Positions 8,697 to 18,889 of a stretch of DNA of 64,000 nt are shown piece by piece. Origin of the DNA: Jiangella sp. DSM 45060 (GTDB lineage Bacteria; Actinomycetota; Actinomycetes; Jiangellales; Jiangellaceae); assembly GCF_900105175.1 (NCBI RefSeq), contig NZ_LT629771.1:4482501-4546500 (forward strand), given 5' to 3'. The notes beneath the pieces are model-generated. The model was not told where the DNA came from, made no database searches, and saw only the letters and a program-made list of their open reading frames with translations. How positions within the stretch are numbered: position 1 is the first letter of the stretch; the number at the start of each line of letters is the position of its first letter. A program made the position numbers and the translations under genes.

Positions 8697-9839
8697 TCAC
8701 GCCTGGGTGGACGGGCGGAGGAGCTGGCGGACGGCGCGGCCGGAGGCGAGTTCGTCGAAGGCGGCGGGGAGGCCGTCGAAGGCGAGGTCGGCGGTGTGGA
8801 GGCGGTCGATGGGCAGCTTGCCGGCCTCCCACAGCCGGATCAGCCGCGGGATGTCGCGGGCCGGCGCGGCCGAGCCCATGTAGGAGCCGCGCAGCACGCG
8901 GCCCTCGCCGGTCAGGGTGACGGCGGGCAGGGCGGAGCGGTGCGACGGGTCGGGGAGGCCGACGGCGACGGTGGCGCCGCCGCGGGCGGTCGCGGCGAAC
9001 GCGGTCTCGAGGACGGCGGCGCTGCCGACGCACTCGAAGGCGTGGTCGGCACCGCCGCCGGTGAGGTCGCGGACGGCGTCCACGAGGCCGTCCGCGGTGG
9101 CGTCGAGCACGTGCGACGCGCCGAGAGAAGCGGCCAGCGAGAGCTTCGACGGCACGGTGTCGACGGCGACGACGGGGTGCGCGCCGGCCAGCACGGCCGC
9201 CATGACCGCGGACAGCCCCACCCCGCCCAGCCCGAACACGACCGCCGACTCCCCCGGCCGCACGCCGGCCGTGTTGACGACGGCGCCGAAGCCGGTGAGG
9301 ACGGCGCAGCCGAGCATCGCCGCGACGTCGAACGGGACGGACGGCGGCACGACGACGACGGAGCCGCGCGACACGACGGTCCGTTCGGCGAACGCCGACA
9401 CACCGAGGTGCTGCGCGAACTCCTCGTCGCCACGGGAGAACCGGGTGCCGCCGGACACGAGTACGCCGGCGCCGTTGGCGGCAGCGCCGACGGTGCACAT
9501 GGCCGGCCGTCCGGCGGCGCACTCGAGGCAGTGCCCGCACGACGGCACGAACGTCATGACGACGTGATCGCCGGGCGCGACGTCGATGACGCCGGGACCG
9601 GCCGCCTCGACGACGCCGGCCGCCTCGTGGCCCAGCACCATCGGCGTCGGCCGCGGCCGGCTGCCGTTGATGACCGAGAGGTCGGAGTGGCAGAGCCCGG
9701 CCGCCTCGACGCGCACCAGCAGCTCACCGGCCTCGGGGCCGGAAAGAGCCAGCGACTCCACCGTCAGCGCCGAGCCACCGGCGTACGGCGGCGGCGCACC
9801 CAACCGCCACAGCACCGCTGCGCGGGTGGCGACGCTCAC
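8697..9839 (-). CDS. Zinc-dependent medium-chain alcohol dehydrogenase
   Basis: A 380-residue MDR dehydrogenase. It has the catalytic-zinc motif GLCHSD and GHEAAG, the structural-zinc cluster CGHCLECAAGRPAMC, the Rossmann motif FGLGGVGLSA and a following acidic residue in VAVDTV, which favours NAD. It resembles the class III/aryl alcohol group. It is the last gene of the long minus-strand catabolic operon. Its GTG start overlaps the amidohydrolase stop (GTGA). An alcohol or hydroxy-sugar oxidation step is likely; the substrate is unknown. Confidence 0.9.
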   Translation of the reverse strand: MSVATRAAVLWRLGAPPPYAGGSALTVESLALSGPEAGELLVRVEAAGLCHSDLSVINGSRPRPTPMVLGHEAAGVVEAAGPGVIDVAPGDHVVMTFVPSCGHCLECAAGRPAMCTVGAAANGAGVLVSGGTRFSRGDEEFAQHLGVSAFAERTVVSRGSVVVVPPSVPFDVAAMLGCAVLTGFGAVVNTAGVRPGESAVVFGLGGVGLSAVMAAVLAGAHPVVAVDTVPSKLSLAASLGASHVLDATADGLVDAVRDLTGGGADHAFECVGSAAVLETAFAATARGGATVAVGLPDPSHRSALPAVTLTGEGRVLRGSYMGSAAPARDIPRLIRLWEAGKLPIDRLHTADLAFDGLPAAFDELASGRAVRQLLRPSTQA

Positions 9840-10672
9840 AGCAGCCCCAGCGCCTCGCGCGGATCGCCGTCGAGCAGCCACTCGAGCGTCGACGGCAGCA
9901 CGTACGGCATCGTCGGCGGCCGGATCGCGGCGATCTCGCGCAGCCCGGCGACCGCCTGCGCCGGCGTCCAGATCGGGAAGTCCGAGCCGAACAGCAGCTT
10001 GTCGACGACGCCCCACTCCTGGGCGCGGACCAGCGCGTGGTACCCGTCGAACGGCCGCGCCCACGACGCGGAGACGTCGGTGAAGACGCGCCGGTTCTTC
10101 CGGCACACGACCATCGCCTCGCGCTGCCACGGGTGCCCCATGTGCGCCATCACCATGGTGAGGTCCGGATGCCGGCGGGCCACCTCGTCGACCACCAGCG
10201 GCTGGCTGACCAGGAGCGATCCGGACGGGCTCGGCGTCGCGCCCATGTGCCACAGGATGACCAGCCCGGCCGCCGTCGCGGCACGGTAGAACTCGTCGAA
10301 CCGCTCGTCGCGCGCGTCGAACAGCGACAGCACGGGGTACAGCTTGATGCCGCGCAGGCCGCGGGCCACGCCATCCGCCAGCTGCTCGAGCACGTCGGGG
10401 TCGGTGGGGTCCAGCGCCATGAACCCGATCGTCTCGGTGCTGGTCGACGCGCAGAACCACTCGACGTACTCGTTCGGCGTCGCGACCCCGGCCGCCGTCG
10501 CCCGCAGGCCGAACACGCAGGCCACGGAGACGCCGCCCTCCTTCATCGCCCGGTCGTACTCCTCGGGCGTGAACGAGTGCGCCTCCTCCTGGTGGTAGAC
10601 GGGCGCCCAGTTGGCCCGCCACTCCGGACCCCAGTGCTCGGGCTGGTGACAGTGGGTGTGGACGTCGAACAT
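9836..10672 (-). CDS. Amidohydrolase-2 family TIM-barrel metal hydrolase, copy 1
   Basis: A 278-residue amidohydrolase-2 (PF04909-like) protein. It opens with the metal motif FDVHTHCH, has IKLYP in the middle (the position of the family lysine), WHMGA and AHMGHPW on later strands, and the closing metal Asp in FGSDFP. Family members are hydrolases, lactonases or decarboxylases of ring or lactone substrates. A clear paralogue lies at 28381-29211 (shared GLRAT, VATPN, ARGL, LYP, VRAQEWGVVDK). It sits between the IclR regulator and the dehydrogenase in the operon, and overlaps the latter by four bases. Confidence 0.88.
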   Translation of the reverse strand: MFDVHTHCHQPEHWGPEWRANWAPVYHQEEAHSFTPEEYDRAMKEGGVSVACVFGLRATAAGVATPNEYVEWFCASTSTETIGFMALDPTDPDVLEQLADGVARGLRGIKLYPVLSLFDARDERFDEFYRAATAAGLVILWHMGATPSPSGSLLVSQPLVVDEVARRHPDLTMVMAHMGHPWQREAMVVCRKNRRVFTDVSASWARPFDGYHALVRAQEWGVVDKLLFGSDFPIWTPAQAVAGLREIAAIRPPTMPYVLPSTLEWLLDGDPREALGLL

Positions 10673-10685
10673 CGCGGGCGGCCTC

Positions 10686-11552
10686 CTAGCCGGCGGAACG
10701 GGCGGGACGCAGTGAGCTGTGCACGATGCGCATGGCGGCGGCGGTGTCGGGGTCGCCAGCCAGCTCGGCCGCCGTCTCCATCAGCCGCTCCAGGTAGAAC
10801 TGCTGACGGTCCTGGCCGAACTCGCCGGACGGGCCCGAGACGCTGACCGCCGCGAGCACCTCGCCGTCCAGCTCGACGGGGACGGCGACGCAGCGCAGGC
10901 CGACGCTGCGCTCGTTGTCGTCGAAGGCGTAGCCGCGCCGCTCGATCAGCCGCAGCTCGCGGGTCAGCTCGTCCATCGTGGTGACGGTGTCGTCGGTGAA
11001 CCGGGTGAACGGGGCCGGCGGGAGGTGCTCGGCCAGCCGCTCCGCGGGCAGCCGCGAGAGCAGCAGCTTGCCCAGGCCGGTGCAGTAGGTGTGGTCGCGC
11101 ACGCCGGGACTGGCGTGGAACCGGATCGGCCGGTCCGGCTCGTGCACCCCGACGTGGATCACCTGGTCGCCGTCGAGCATGCCCAGGTTCGCCGTCTGGC
11201 CCGTGCGGTCGGCCAGCGGCGCGAGATACCGATCGGCGACGACGGACAGGTCCAGCGACGACATGTACGCGTTGGACAGCCGCAGCACCTTGTGCCCGAG
11301 CCGGTACGACGGCCGCTCGTCGACGCGGACGATGTACTCCATCTCCGCCAGCACCGCGAGCAGCCGGACCAGCGTGCTCTTCGGCAGCCCGGTCGACTCG
11401 CTGATCTCGACCAGCGTGAACGGCTCGGAGCCGGTCGACAGCAGCTCCATCAGCGCGAGGCCGCGCGCGAGTGCGTTCGCGTGGTAGTTCGCCGACGCCG
11501 GCCGATCGTCGTCGACCGAGGTGCGGCGGGTGGTTCTGGCGACGGGTCTCAT
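10686..11552 (-). CDS. IclR-family transcriptional regulator, copy 1
   Basis: A 288-residue regulator. Its winged-HTH domain (about 26-90) has recognition helix PKSTLVRLLAVL at residues 57-68. The effector domain contains TGQTANLGMLDG and GLRCVAVPV, typical of IclR. The recognition helix is identical to that of the second IclR at 25104, so both may bind the TGG(A/C)A-N5-T(T/G)CC(A/G) operators found across this region. It is internal to the catabolic operon, overlapping the D-aminoacylase-like gene by four bases, so it is probably expressed together with its targets. Confidence 0.92.
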   Translation of the reverse strand: MRPVARTTRRTSVDDDRPASANYHANALARGLALMELLSTGSEPFTLVEISESTGLPKSTLVRLLAVLAEMEYIVRVDERPSYRLGHKVLRLSNAYMSSLDLSVVADRYLAPLADRTGQTANLGMLDGDQVIHVGVHEPDRPIRFHASPGVRDHTYCTGLGKLLLSRLPAERLAEHLPPAPFTRFTDDTVTTMDELTRELRLIERRGYAFDDNERSVGLRCVAVPVELDGEVLAAVSVSGPSGEFGQDRQQFYLERLMETAAELAGDPDTAAAMRIVHSSLRPARSAG

Positions 11553-13165
11553 GTTCGCTGCCCCTTGTCCTTCGTCCCTGCTCTGAGTACGTGTCCGGCG
11601 CGGGCGCCGGTGTGCTGCCCGTGGGCGATCGTCGGCTCGCCGTTGACGATCACGGCGTCGACGCCGGCGGGGTACTGCCTGGGGTCGGCGAACGTGGCGC
11701 GGTCGGCGAGCCGTCCGACGTCGAGGATCACGATGTCGGCCGCCTGCCCTGCGGTGATCGTGCCACGATCGGTGATCCCCGCCCGGCGCGCCGCACCCGA
11801 GGTGCACTTGCGGATCGCCTCGGGCAGCGTCAGGGTGCCGTCGGCGACGTGATCGGAGAGCAGCCGCGGGTAGGCGCCGTACGACCGCGGGTGCGGCATG
11901 CCGTTGCCCGTCGGCCCGTCGACGTCGAGCGCCTGACCGTCCGAGCCGATCACTGACGCGGGATGGGCCAGCACGGCGCGCAGGTCGCCCGCGTCGCGGC
12001 CGCCGGCCACCATCGACACCGCGTTGCCGTGCCGGGCCAGCAGGTCCAGCGCGACGGTGTCGGCGTCGACGCCGCGGTCGGCGGCCAGCGTGGTGACGGT
12101 GTGCCCGACGACGGCCGGGTCGGGCGCGGAGTTGACGGTGACCTCGTCCCAGCCCAGCGGCTGCTCGGACCAGTGCGCCCGGATCCGCGCGACCGCCTCG
12201 GGGTCGGCCAGCCGGGACCGCATCGCGACGTCGCCGCCGGCCTGCGCCCACGCGGGCAGCCGCTGCGCCATCGGCGCGTTGCCGGCGAGGTACGGGTACA
12301 TGTCGACGGCGACGTCGAGGCCGTCGGCGCGCGCGGCGTCGACCAGCTCCAGCGCCGCCGCCACGCTGCCCCAGTTACGCCGGCCGACGGAGGTGAGGTG
12401 GGACAGCTGGGTGCGCACGCCGGTGGCGGCGGCGACCTCCAGCGCCTCGCGCACCGCCGCCAGCCCGTCGTCGGCGTAGTCGCGCAGGTGCCAGGCGAAC
12501 ACGGCGTCGTACTCGGCGACGACGCGCGCCAGCGCGACCAGCTCGCCCCGCGCGGCGAACGTCAGCGGCGCGTACATCAGCCCGGTCGACAGCCCGGCGG
12601 CGCCGTCGTCCAGCGCTGCGGCCAGCAGCGACGTCATCTCGTCCAGCTCGGACGGCGTCGGCGGGCGGTCGTCGAACCCGACGACGCCCGCGTGCAGCGG
12701 CAGGTGCCCGGCCAGCCCGGCGACGTTGACGCTGGGGCGGGCGGCGGCGACGGCGTCGAGGTACTCGCCGTACGAGCGCCAGTTCCAGTCGACGGACGGG
12801 TCGAGGTCGAGGTAGCCGACCGCGGCCCGCACGCCGTCGACGTCGGCGCCGCCGGCCAGCGGCGCGACGCCCAGCCCGCAGTTGCCGATCACCGTCGTCG
12901 TGACGCCCTGGTGGACGGCGCTGCGCGCGTGCGGCGCGGACAGCAGCGTGAGGTCGGAGTGGGTGTGCAGGTCGACGAAGCCCGGGCAGACGACCTTCCC
13001 GGTGGCGTCGATCGTCGCGGCGCCCTCGGCGGCGGCGGCGGATCCGGCGGCCAGGCCCGGCCCGACCGCGGCGATCGCCCCGCCGGACACCAGCACGTCG
13101 GCCCGGACGCCGTCCGCGCCCGTGCCGTCGACGATCGTGCCGCCGCTGATCACCAGGTCGGTCAC
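11549..13165 (-). CDS. N-acyl-D-amino-acid deacylase family amidohydrolase
   Basis: A 538-residue protein of the D-aminoacylase/dihydroorotase-like amidohydrolase group. It has the N-terminal small domain [13 protein letters not shown], the metal motif [21 protein letters not shown] (family-typical NCG), LSTGLMY, and a C-terminal return to the small beta domain (ADIVILDV). Family enzymes release the acyl group from N-acyl-D-amino acids in the cytoplasm. The GTG start overlaps the upstream ATPase stop. Its position directly after a peptide-type ABC importer suggests that it processes the imported compound. N-acyl-amino-sugar or other amide substrates remain possible. Confidence 0.87.
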   Translation of the reverse strand: MTDLVISGGTIVDGTGADGVRADVLVSGGAIAAVGPGLAAGSAAAAEGAATIDATGKVVCPGFVDLHTHSDLTLLSAPHARSAVHQGVTTTVIGNCGLGVAPLAGGADVDGVRAAVGYLDLDPSVDWNWRSYGEYLDAVAAARPSVNVAGLAGHLPLHAGVVGFDDRPPTPSELDEMTSLLAAALDDGAAGLSTGLMYAPLTFAARGELVALARVVAEYDAVFAWHLRDYADDGLAAVREALEVAAATGVRTQLSHLTSVGRRNWGSVAAALELVDAARADGLDVAVDMYPYLAGNAPMAQRLPAWAQAGGDVAMRSRLADPEAVARIRAHWSEQPLGWDEVTVNSAPDPAVVGHTVTTLAADRGVDADTVALDLLARHGNAVSMVAGGRDAGDLRAVLAHPASVIGSDGQALDVDGPTGNGMPHPRSYGAYPRLLSDHVADGTLTLPEAIRKCTSGAARRAGITDRGTITAGQAADIVILDVGRLADRATFADPRQYPAGVDAVIVNGEPTIAHGQHTGARAGHVLRAGTKDKGQRT

Positions 13166-14205
13166 GAGGCGGCTCCAGGCAACACCGGCAGCAGTTCCGG
13201 GAAGTGGCAGGCGCTCGGGTGGCCGGCGCCGAGCCGGTCCTCCAGCACGGGCACCTCCTCGGCGCACTTGGCCTGCGCCTTCCAGCAGCGGGTCCGGAAC
13301 CGGCAGCCCGACGGCGGGTTCGCCGGGTTGGGCACGTCGCCGGTCAGCGTGATCCGCTCGCGGGCGCCGCGCAGCCGCGGGTCCGGCACCGGCACGGCCG
13401 ACAGCAGCGCCTGGGTGTACGGGTGCTGGGGCGCGGTGAAGATCTCGTCGCGGGTGCCGGTCTCGACGATCACGCCGAGGTACATGACGGCGATGCGGTG
13501 CGACACGTGCCGCACGATCGACAGGTCGTGCGAGATGAACAGGTACGCCAGCCCGAGGCGGCGCTGCAGCTCGCGCAGCTGGTTCACCACCTGCGCCTGG
13601 ATCGACACGTCCAGCGCGCTGACCGGTTCGTCCAGCACGAGCAGCTCGGGGTCGAGCGCGAGCGCGCGGGCGATGCCGATGCGCTGGCGCTGGCCGCCGG
13701 AGAACTCGTGGGCGTACCGGTTGGCGTGCTCGGGCTGCAGCCCGACGAGGTCGAGTAGCTCGGCCACCCGCTCGGCGCCGCCGTTGCGGTAGCGGCCCTG
13801 CACGCGCAGCGGCTCGGCGACGATGTCGTGCACCGTCATGCGCGGCGACAGCGACGCGTACGGGTCCTGGAAGACGATCTGCGACTTGCTGCGCCACGGC
13901 CGCAGCTCGTCCTCGCCCATCGTCGCGACGTCGTTGCCGCGGTAGAGGATCCGCCCGGACGTCGGCTCCAGCAGCCGCACCACCATGCGCCCGGTGGTCG
14001 ACTTGCCGCAGCCGGACTCGCCGACCAGGCTCAGCGTCTCGCCCTGGTCGAGGGCGAACGAGACGCCGTCGACCGCCCGCACCGCGCCGACCGGGCGGCG
14101 CAGCACGCCGCCGCGGATCGGGAAGTGCATCGTCAGGTCCTCGACCCGCAGCACCTCCTCGCCCAGCCGGTCCAGCCGTTCGGCGGCCGCGGTCTCGACA
14201 CTCAT
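13162..14205 (-). CDS. Dpp/Opp-type ABC ATPase, second subunit (DppF-like)
   Basis: A 347-residue ATPase. Walker [10 protein letters not shown], signature [15 protein letters not shown], Walker [15 protein letters not shown] and H-loop FISHDLS are intact. The C-terminal oligopeptide-transporter extension carries the cysteine cluster in [14 protein letters not shown]. It is preceded by its paired ATPase (DppD-like) with a four-base overlap. Together with the permeases and binding protein of this operon it makes a complete family-5 importer for peptides, glycopeptides or oligosaccharides. Confidence 0.93.
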   Translation of the reverse strand: MSVETAAAERLDRLGEEVLRVEDLTMHFPIRGGVLRRPVGAVRAVDGVSFALDQGETLSLVGESGCGKSTTGRMVVRLLEPTSGRILYRGNDVATMGEDELRPWRSKSQIVFQDPYASLSPRMTVHDIVAEPLRVQGRYRNGGAERVAELLDLVGLQPEHANRYAHEFSGGQRQRIGIARALALDPELLVLDEPVSALDVSIQAQVVNQLRELQRRLGLAYLFISHDLSIVRHVSHRIAVMYLGVIVETGTRDEIFTAPQHPYTQALLSAVPVPDPRLRGARERITLTGDVPNPANPPSGCRFRTRCWKAQAKCAEEVPVLEDRLGAGHPSACHFPELLPVLPGAAS

Positions 14206-15206
14206 CGGGTCACCTCCGGGTGGACGGCCGCGAGTTCCTCGGCGAAGTGGCAGGCACTGTGGTGCCCGGCACCGACGACGCGCGGCTGCGGCCGTTCGGT
14301 GCGGCAGCGGTCGCGGGCCAGCGGGCAGCGCGGATGGAACGGGCAGCCCGACGGCGGTGCGAGCAGGCTCGGCGGGCTGCCCGGGATCGGGTGCAGCTCG
14401 TCGACGTCGCGGTCCAGCCGGGGCAGGCTCTCCAGCAGCCCCACGGTGTACGGGTGCCGCGGCTCGGTGAAGACGGTGGTGACGTCGCCCTGCTCGACCA
14501 CCCGCCCGGCGTACATGACGACGACGCGGTCGGCCAGCTCGGCCACCACGCCGAGGTCGTGCGTGATCAGCAGCGTCGCCGCCTGGGTCTCCTGCTGCGC
14601 CACACTGAGCAGGTCGAGCACCTGCGCCTGGATGGTGACGTCCAGCGCCGTGGTCGGCTCGTCCGCGATCAGCAGGCTGGGGCCGTTGGCGATCGCCATG
14701 GCGATCATGGCGCGCTGGCGCATGCCGCCGGAGAACTCGTGCGGATACTGCTTGAACCGGGCCGCGGCGTCGGGCATGCCGACCAGCGCGAGCAGCTCGA
14801 TCGCGCGGTCGCGGGCGGCTGACCTCGACAGCTTCCGGTCGTGCAGCTTCAGCGCCTCGACGATCTGCCGGCCGACCGTGACGACCGGGTTGAGCGCCGT
14901 CATCGGGTCCTGGAAGATCATCGCGATCTCGGCGCCGCGGATGCCGCGCAGCTCCTTCGCCGGCAGCGTCGCGAGGTCGCGGCCGCGGAACCGGATGGTC
15001 CCGCCGGCCCGCCGGCCCGACTTCACCAGGCCCAGGATCGACATCGCGGTGACGCTCTTGCCGGAACCGGACTCGCCCACGACGCCGACGATCTCGCCCC
15101 GCCCGACGGTGAACGACGCGCCGTCGACGGCCTTGACCACGCCCTCGTCGGTGCGGAACTCGACAGCCAGGTCCTCGATCACCAGAAGCGGCTCGGTGCT
15201 CTGCAC
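14202..15206 (-). CDS. Dpp/Opp-type ABC ATPase, first subunit (DppD-like)
   Basis: A 334-residue ATPase with Walker [10 protein letters not shown], signature [15 protein letters not shown], Walker [16 protein letters not shown]-loop LITHDLG and the C-terminal cysteine-rich extension [14 protein letters not shown]. The GTG at 15206 has a GGAGGT box five bases upstream and touches the stop of the permease gene, so it was chosen over longer in-frame starts. It is coupled to the DppF-like gene. Confidence 0.93.
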   Translation of the reverse strand: MQSTEPLLVIEDLAVEFRTDEGVVKAVDGASFTVGRGEIVGVVGESGSGKSVTAMSILGLVKSGRRAGGTIRFRGRDLATLPAKELRGIRGAEIAMIFQDPMTALNPVVTVGRQIVEALKLHDRKLSRSAARDRAIELLALVGMPDAAARFKQYPHEFSGGMRQRAMIAMAIANGPSLLIADEPTTALDVTIQAQVLDLLSVAQQETQAATLLITHDLGVVAELADRVVVMYAGRVVEQGDVTTVFTEPRHPYTVGLLESLPRLDRDVDELHPIPGSPPSLLAPPSGCPFHPRCPLARDRCRTERPQPRVVGAGHHSACHFAEELAAVHPEVTR

Positions 15207-16156
15207 TACGACCTCCCCGACTGCCGCGGATCGACGGCATCGCGCAGGCCGTCGCCGACGAAGTTGACCGACAATACCGTCGCCGCGATCGCCAGACCCG
15301 GCGGCAGCCAGAGCCACGGCATCGACTGGATCACCGTCAGGCTCTGCGCGTCGTTGAGCATGTTGCCCCAGCTGGCCTGCGGCGGCTGAACACCGAGGCC
15401 GAGGAACGACAGCACCGCCTCGGACAGGATCGCGCCGGCCACCGCGAGGGTCCCGACGACGACGATCTGGCCCATCGCGGCCGGCACGATGTGCTTGCGC
15501 AGCAGCCAGCCGCGCGACGCCCCGGCCACCCGAGCCGCGTGCAGGTACTCACGCTCGCGCACCGCCAGAGTGACGCCGCGGACCAGCCGCGCCGCCGTCG
15601 GCCACTCCGACGCGGCGATGGCGATGACGAGGATCGGGATGCTCGGGCCGAGCAGGCCCGCCAGCACGATCACGACCACGATGTTCGGGAACGACAGCAT
15701 CATGTCCGCCGTGCGCATCAACGCGGTGTCCAGCCAGCCGCCGAACAGCCCGGCGACCGCACCGACGAGCGTCCCGAACAGCACCGCCAGCAGCGCCGCG
15801 AACACGCCGACCATCAGCGAGACCCGGGCCGCGTACACCAGCCGCGCGAACACGTCGCGGCCGGACGCGTCGGTCCCGAGCCAGTGCTCCGACGACGGCG
15901 GCTGCCGGATCGCGCCGAGATCGACGGAGTACGGCGACTGGCCCGCGACCAGCGGCGCGAAGACCGCCAGGAGCAGCAGGATCACCAGGAAGACCGCGCC
16001 ACCGACGGCCACCTTGTTGCGGCGGAAGCGGCGCACCGCCATGGCCCGGGGCGAACGACGGCGCGGCGACGGGCCGCCGGCGCCCGGCTCGGCGGCCACC
16101 GCCTCCTGAGCGGCGGCGACGTCGGCGGTGTCCAGGGAGGGTCGCAGATCGCTCAT
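15206..16156 (-). CDS. ABC importer permease, DppC-like
   Basis: A 316-residue inner-membrane permease with a cytoplasmic N-terminal tail, a first membrane helix at about 53-70 and five more downstream. The DppC N-terminal motif is present ([10 protein letters not shown] and later [18 protein letters not shown]). The EAA-type loop around [20 protein letters not shown] would contact the ATPases. Four bases separate it from the DppB-like gene. Confidence 0.93.
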   Translation of the reverse strand: MSDLRPSLDTADVAAAQEAVAAEPGAGGPSPRRRSPRAMAVRRFRRNKVAVGGAVFLVILLLLAVFAPLVAGQSPYSVDLGAIRQPPSSEHWLGTDASGRDVFARLVYAARVSLMVGVFAALLAVLFGTLVGAVAGLFGGWLDTALMRTADMMLSFPNIVVVIVLAGLLGPSIPILVIAIAASEWPTAARLVRGVTLAVREREYLHAARVAGASRGWLLRKHIVPAAMGQIVVVGTLAVAGAILSEAVLSFLGLGVQPPQASWGNMLNDAQSLTVIQSMPWLWLPPGLAIAATVLSVNFVGDGLRDAVDPRQSGRS

Positions 16157-16160
16157 GACG

Positions 16161-17120
16161 TCATGCCACCTTCACTCTCGGGTCGACGACGGCGTAGGCG
16201 ATGTCCGCGACCAGGTTGCAGACCAGCACCAGCGCGGCCACGTACAGCGCGAACCCGACGATCACCGGGTAGTCCTGGGTGTTCACCGCCCGCACGGCCA
16301 GCTGGCCCATGCCCGGCCAGGCGAACACCTGCTCCAGCACGACGGCGCCGGCCAGCATCTGCGGGATGTTGATCATCACGATGGTGATCAGCGGGATCAG
16401 CGAGTTGCGCAGCGCGTGCCGGCTGACCACCCGCGCCGGTGACCCGCCCTTCGCCTCGGCGGTGCGCACGTAGTCGGCCGACAGTTCGTCGATGAGGCTG
16501 CCGCGTACGTAGCGCGTGAGCGGCCCGGCCGCGGCGAGGCCGAGGATCGCCGCCGGCATCAGCAGGTGTTGCAGCACGTCGCCGCCGCCTCCGCCGCCGG
16601 GCGTGGACATGCCCGACGACGGCAGCCAGCCCAGCTGCAGCGAGAAGACGTAGATCGCGGTGATGCCGAGGAAGAACGACGGCACCGAGATGACACCGAG
16701 GCTCAGCGCCGCGGCCGCGTAGTCGACGCCGGTGTTGCGGCGTACCGCCGCGACGGTGCCCAGCGGGATCGCGATCAGCAGCGAGATCCCCAGCGCCGTC
16801 GACATCAGCAGGACGGTCGGGCCGAGCCGCTCCAGCAGCAGGCCGCTGACCGGCTCGCGGTTGAGGAACGACGAGCCCAGGTCGCCGCTGACCGCGTCCA
16901 CGAGCCACCGGCCGTACTGCACGAGGATCGGATCGTCCAGCCCCAGCTCCGCACGGCGGGCCTGGATGAACTGCTCGCTGCCCTCCTGCAGGTCCTCCGG
17001 ACTGATCATCATCCGCACCGGGTCGCCCGGTGCCGCGCGGACCAGCAGGAACACGCCGATCCCGATCAACATGAAGACCACGATGTTGACCAGGATCCGC
17101 CTGACGACGAACGCCGCCAC
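16161..17120 (-). CDS. ABC importer permease, DppB-like
   Basis: A 319-residue permease with six predicted membrane helices and family signatures: start FVVRRILVNIVVFMLIG, GDLGSSFLNREPV, and EAA loop DYVRTAEAKGGSPARVVSRH. The end VADIAYAVVDPRVKV is characteristic of DppB. It follows the binding-protein gene after a 63-base gap that holds a strong hairpin. Confidence 0.93.
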   Translation of the reverse strand: MAAFVVRRILVNIVVFMLIGIGVFLLVRAAPGDPVRMMISPEDLQEGSEQFIQARRAELGLDDPILVQYGRWLVDAVSGDLGSSFLNREPVSGLLLERLGPTVLLMSTALGISLLIAIPLGTVAAVRRNTGVDYAAAALSLGVISVPSFFLGITAIYVFSLQLGWLPSSGMSTPGGGGGGDVLQHLLMPAAILGLAAAGPLTRYVRGSLIDELSADYVRTAEAKGGSPARVVSRHALRNSLIPLITIVMINIPQMLAGAVVLEQVFAWPGMGQLAVRAVNTQDYPVIVGFALYVAALVLVCNLVADIAYAVVDPRVKVA

Positions 17121-17141
17121 CGCTCACCTCCTCATCCCGGG

Positions 17142-17175
17142 GTGTGGCGGGCGGGACCGAGCCCGCCCGCCACAC
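17142..17175 (-). terminator. Intercistronic hairpin between binding protein and permease genes
   Basis: GTGTGGCGGGCGGG (17142-17155) and CCCGCCCGCCACAC (17162-17175) form a perfect 14-bp stem with a six-base loop. Such hairpins after binding-protein genes commonly act as partial terminators or 3'-end stabilisers, so that more binding protein than permease is made. Confidence 0.65.
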
Positions 17176-17183
17176 GCCTCGCG

Positions 17184-18836
17184 CTAGCCGTCGAGGGACC
17201 ACTCCTGGACGTTCCAGAACGGGTTCGTCTGGTCGCCCATCGGCTCGAAGCCCTGGATCCGGTCGCTGTACGCCCAGATGGTGTCGGGGTTGTACAGGTA
17301 GATCATCGGCACCTCGGCGTTCTCGATCCGCGCGGCCTGCTGGAAGAGGTCGTAGCGGGCGGCCTCGTCGACAGTCGCGTTGGCCTCGAGCATCAGCTGG
17401 TCGAACTCCTCGTTGCACCAGTACGACAGGTTGGCGCCGCCCGGGTACCAGGTGGAGCAGCTGTCGATCGGGTAGACGGCGAACGGCTCGGTCGCGTAGT
17501 TGCCGCCACCGTAGAGCGTCATGTCGTAGGACTGCGCGTTCATCATGTCGGTCATCTCACCGGGCTGGACCTGGTTCAGCTCGAGCTTGATGCCGACCTC
17601 GCCGAGCTGCGCCTCCAGGACGGTGGCCGCCGTGTCACGGTCGCGCTGGCCCGGGATCCAGGTGAGCTGGATGACCTGGTTGGGGTCCCAGTTCATCTCC
17701 GCCAGCAGCTCGCGCGCCTTGTCCGGGTCGTAGTCGTACGTCTCCAGGTCGTCCGGGAGCGCGTTCGTCATGAAGCTGGAGTTCACCGGCTGCGCCTTGC
17801 CGCCGAGGGCCTCGTCGATCAGCTGCTGCCGGTCGACGGCGTACAGCATCGCCTGCCGCAGCCGGACGTCGGAGAGATAGGGCTTCTGCTGGTTCACCGA
17901 CGTGCGGATGAAGCCGGCGCCCGGGCCGGAGGCCACCTCGATGCCGTCGAGGTCCTCGACCGTCGCGAGGTCGGCCGGCGAGATCTGCGCCAGGTCCATC
18001 TCGCCGGTGCCCAGCTGGGCGGTGGCGACGTCGGAGGTCACCGGGCGCAGGTAGATCTCGTCGATGTCGACCTCGCCCTCGCGGAAGTTCGGGTTCTTGA
18101 CGAGGTGGACGTACTGGTCGGTCTTGTACTCCTGGAAGACGTACGGGCCGAGGCCGACGTTCGGGCTCTTCGTGAAGAAGTCCGTCGTGTCCATCTCGTC
18201 GACCGGGACGTCGGCCAGCGCGTGCTGCGGGATGATGAAGATGTTCCCGGTCAGGCCGACGATGCCGATGTTCGGCTTGGTCAGCGTGATCTGGAAGGTG
18301 TGCTCGTCGGGCGCGCTGAAGCCGCTGACGGTGTCGGCGGTGCCGGCCGCCACCTCGGCGGCGCCCTGGACGTCGGCGAACTTGCCCGCCGACGGGCTGC
18401 CGGTCGCCGGGTTGGCCACCATGTTGTAGGTGAAGACGACGTCCTCGGCGGTGAACGGCTCGCCGTCGCTCCAGGTCACCCCCTCCTGGAGGGTGTAGGT
18501 GACGGTGAGGCCGTCCTCGGAGATCTCCGGCAGCCCCGTCGCGAGCCGCGGGTAGAGCTGGTAGTCCGGGTCCACGCCCAGCAGCGAGTCGTAGATGAGG
18601 TTCATGACGACCTGGTCGGGCCCGTGCGCCGGCGCCATCGGGCTCCAGTTGGAGTTCGGCGCCTGGTACAGGTACGCGTTGAGGGCGGTGTCCTCGGCGG
18701 CGGCGCCGTCGGTGCCCTCGTCGCTGGTGTTGCCGGTGTCGTCGCTCTGCGTCGGATCCGAACAGGCCGCGACGGTGAGGATCAGGGACAGGCCGGCGGA
18801 GATCAGGGCTGCGCGTTGCGCTCGGGAACGTCTCAC
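17184..18836 (-). CDS. Family-5 extracellular solute-binding lipoprotein
   Basis: A 550-residue lipoprotein. The signal peptide ends in a lipobox (TVAAC, Cys25), followed by an acidic linker. The mature protein is an SBP_bac_5 (DppA/OppA-like) binder, with the family signature in EGVTWSDGEPFTAEDVVFTY (about 135-155) and the PDKAR-ELL motif. It captures the substrate for the adjacent DppBCDF-like importer. Most such proteins bind peptides, but many actinobacterial ones bind oligosaccharides, so substrate class stays open. It lies 53 bases downstream of the FAH gene. Confidence 0.93.
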   Translation of the reverse strand: MRRSRAQRAALISAGLSLILTVAACSDPTQSDDTGNTSDEGTDGAAAEDTALNAYLYQAPNSNWSPMAPAHGPDQVVMNLIYDSLLGVDPDYQLYPRLATGLPEISEDGLTVTYTLQEGVTWSDGEPFTAEDVVFTYNMVANPATGSPSAGKFADVQGAAEVAAGTADTVSGFSAPDEHTFQITLTKPNIGIVGLTGNIFIIPQHALADVPVDEMDTTDFFTKSPNVGLGPYVFQEYKTDQYVHLVKNPNFREGEVDIDEIYLRPVTSDVATAQLGTGEMDLAQISPADLATVEDLDGIEVASGPGAGFIRTSVNQQKPYLSDVRLRQAMLYAVDRQQLIDEALGGKAQPVNSSFMTNALPDDLETYDYDPDKARELLAEMNWDPNQVIQLTWIPGQRDRDTAATVLEAQLGEVGIKLELNQVQPGEMTDMMNAQSYDMTLYGGGNYATEPFAVYPIDSCSTWYPGGANLSYWCNEEFDQLMLEANATVDEAARYDLFQQAARIENAEVPMIYLYNPDTIWAYSDRIQGFEPMGDQTNPFWNVQEWSLDG

Positions 18837-18889
18837 AGCTACCTCTCAGGATCTGTTCTGGCCGGGACCGGCCCGGCGAGGGTTGGGGT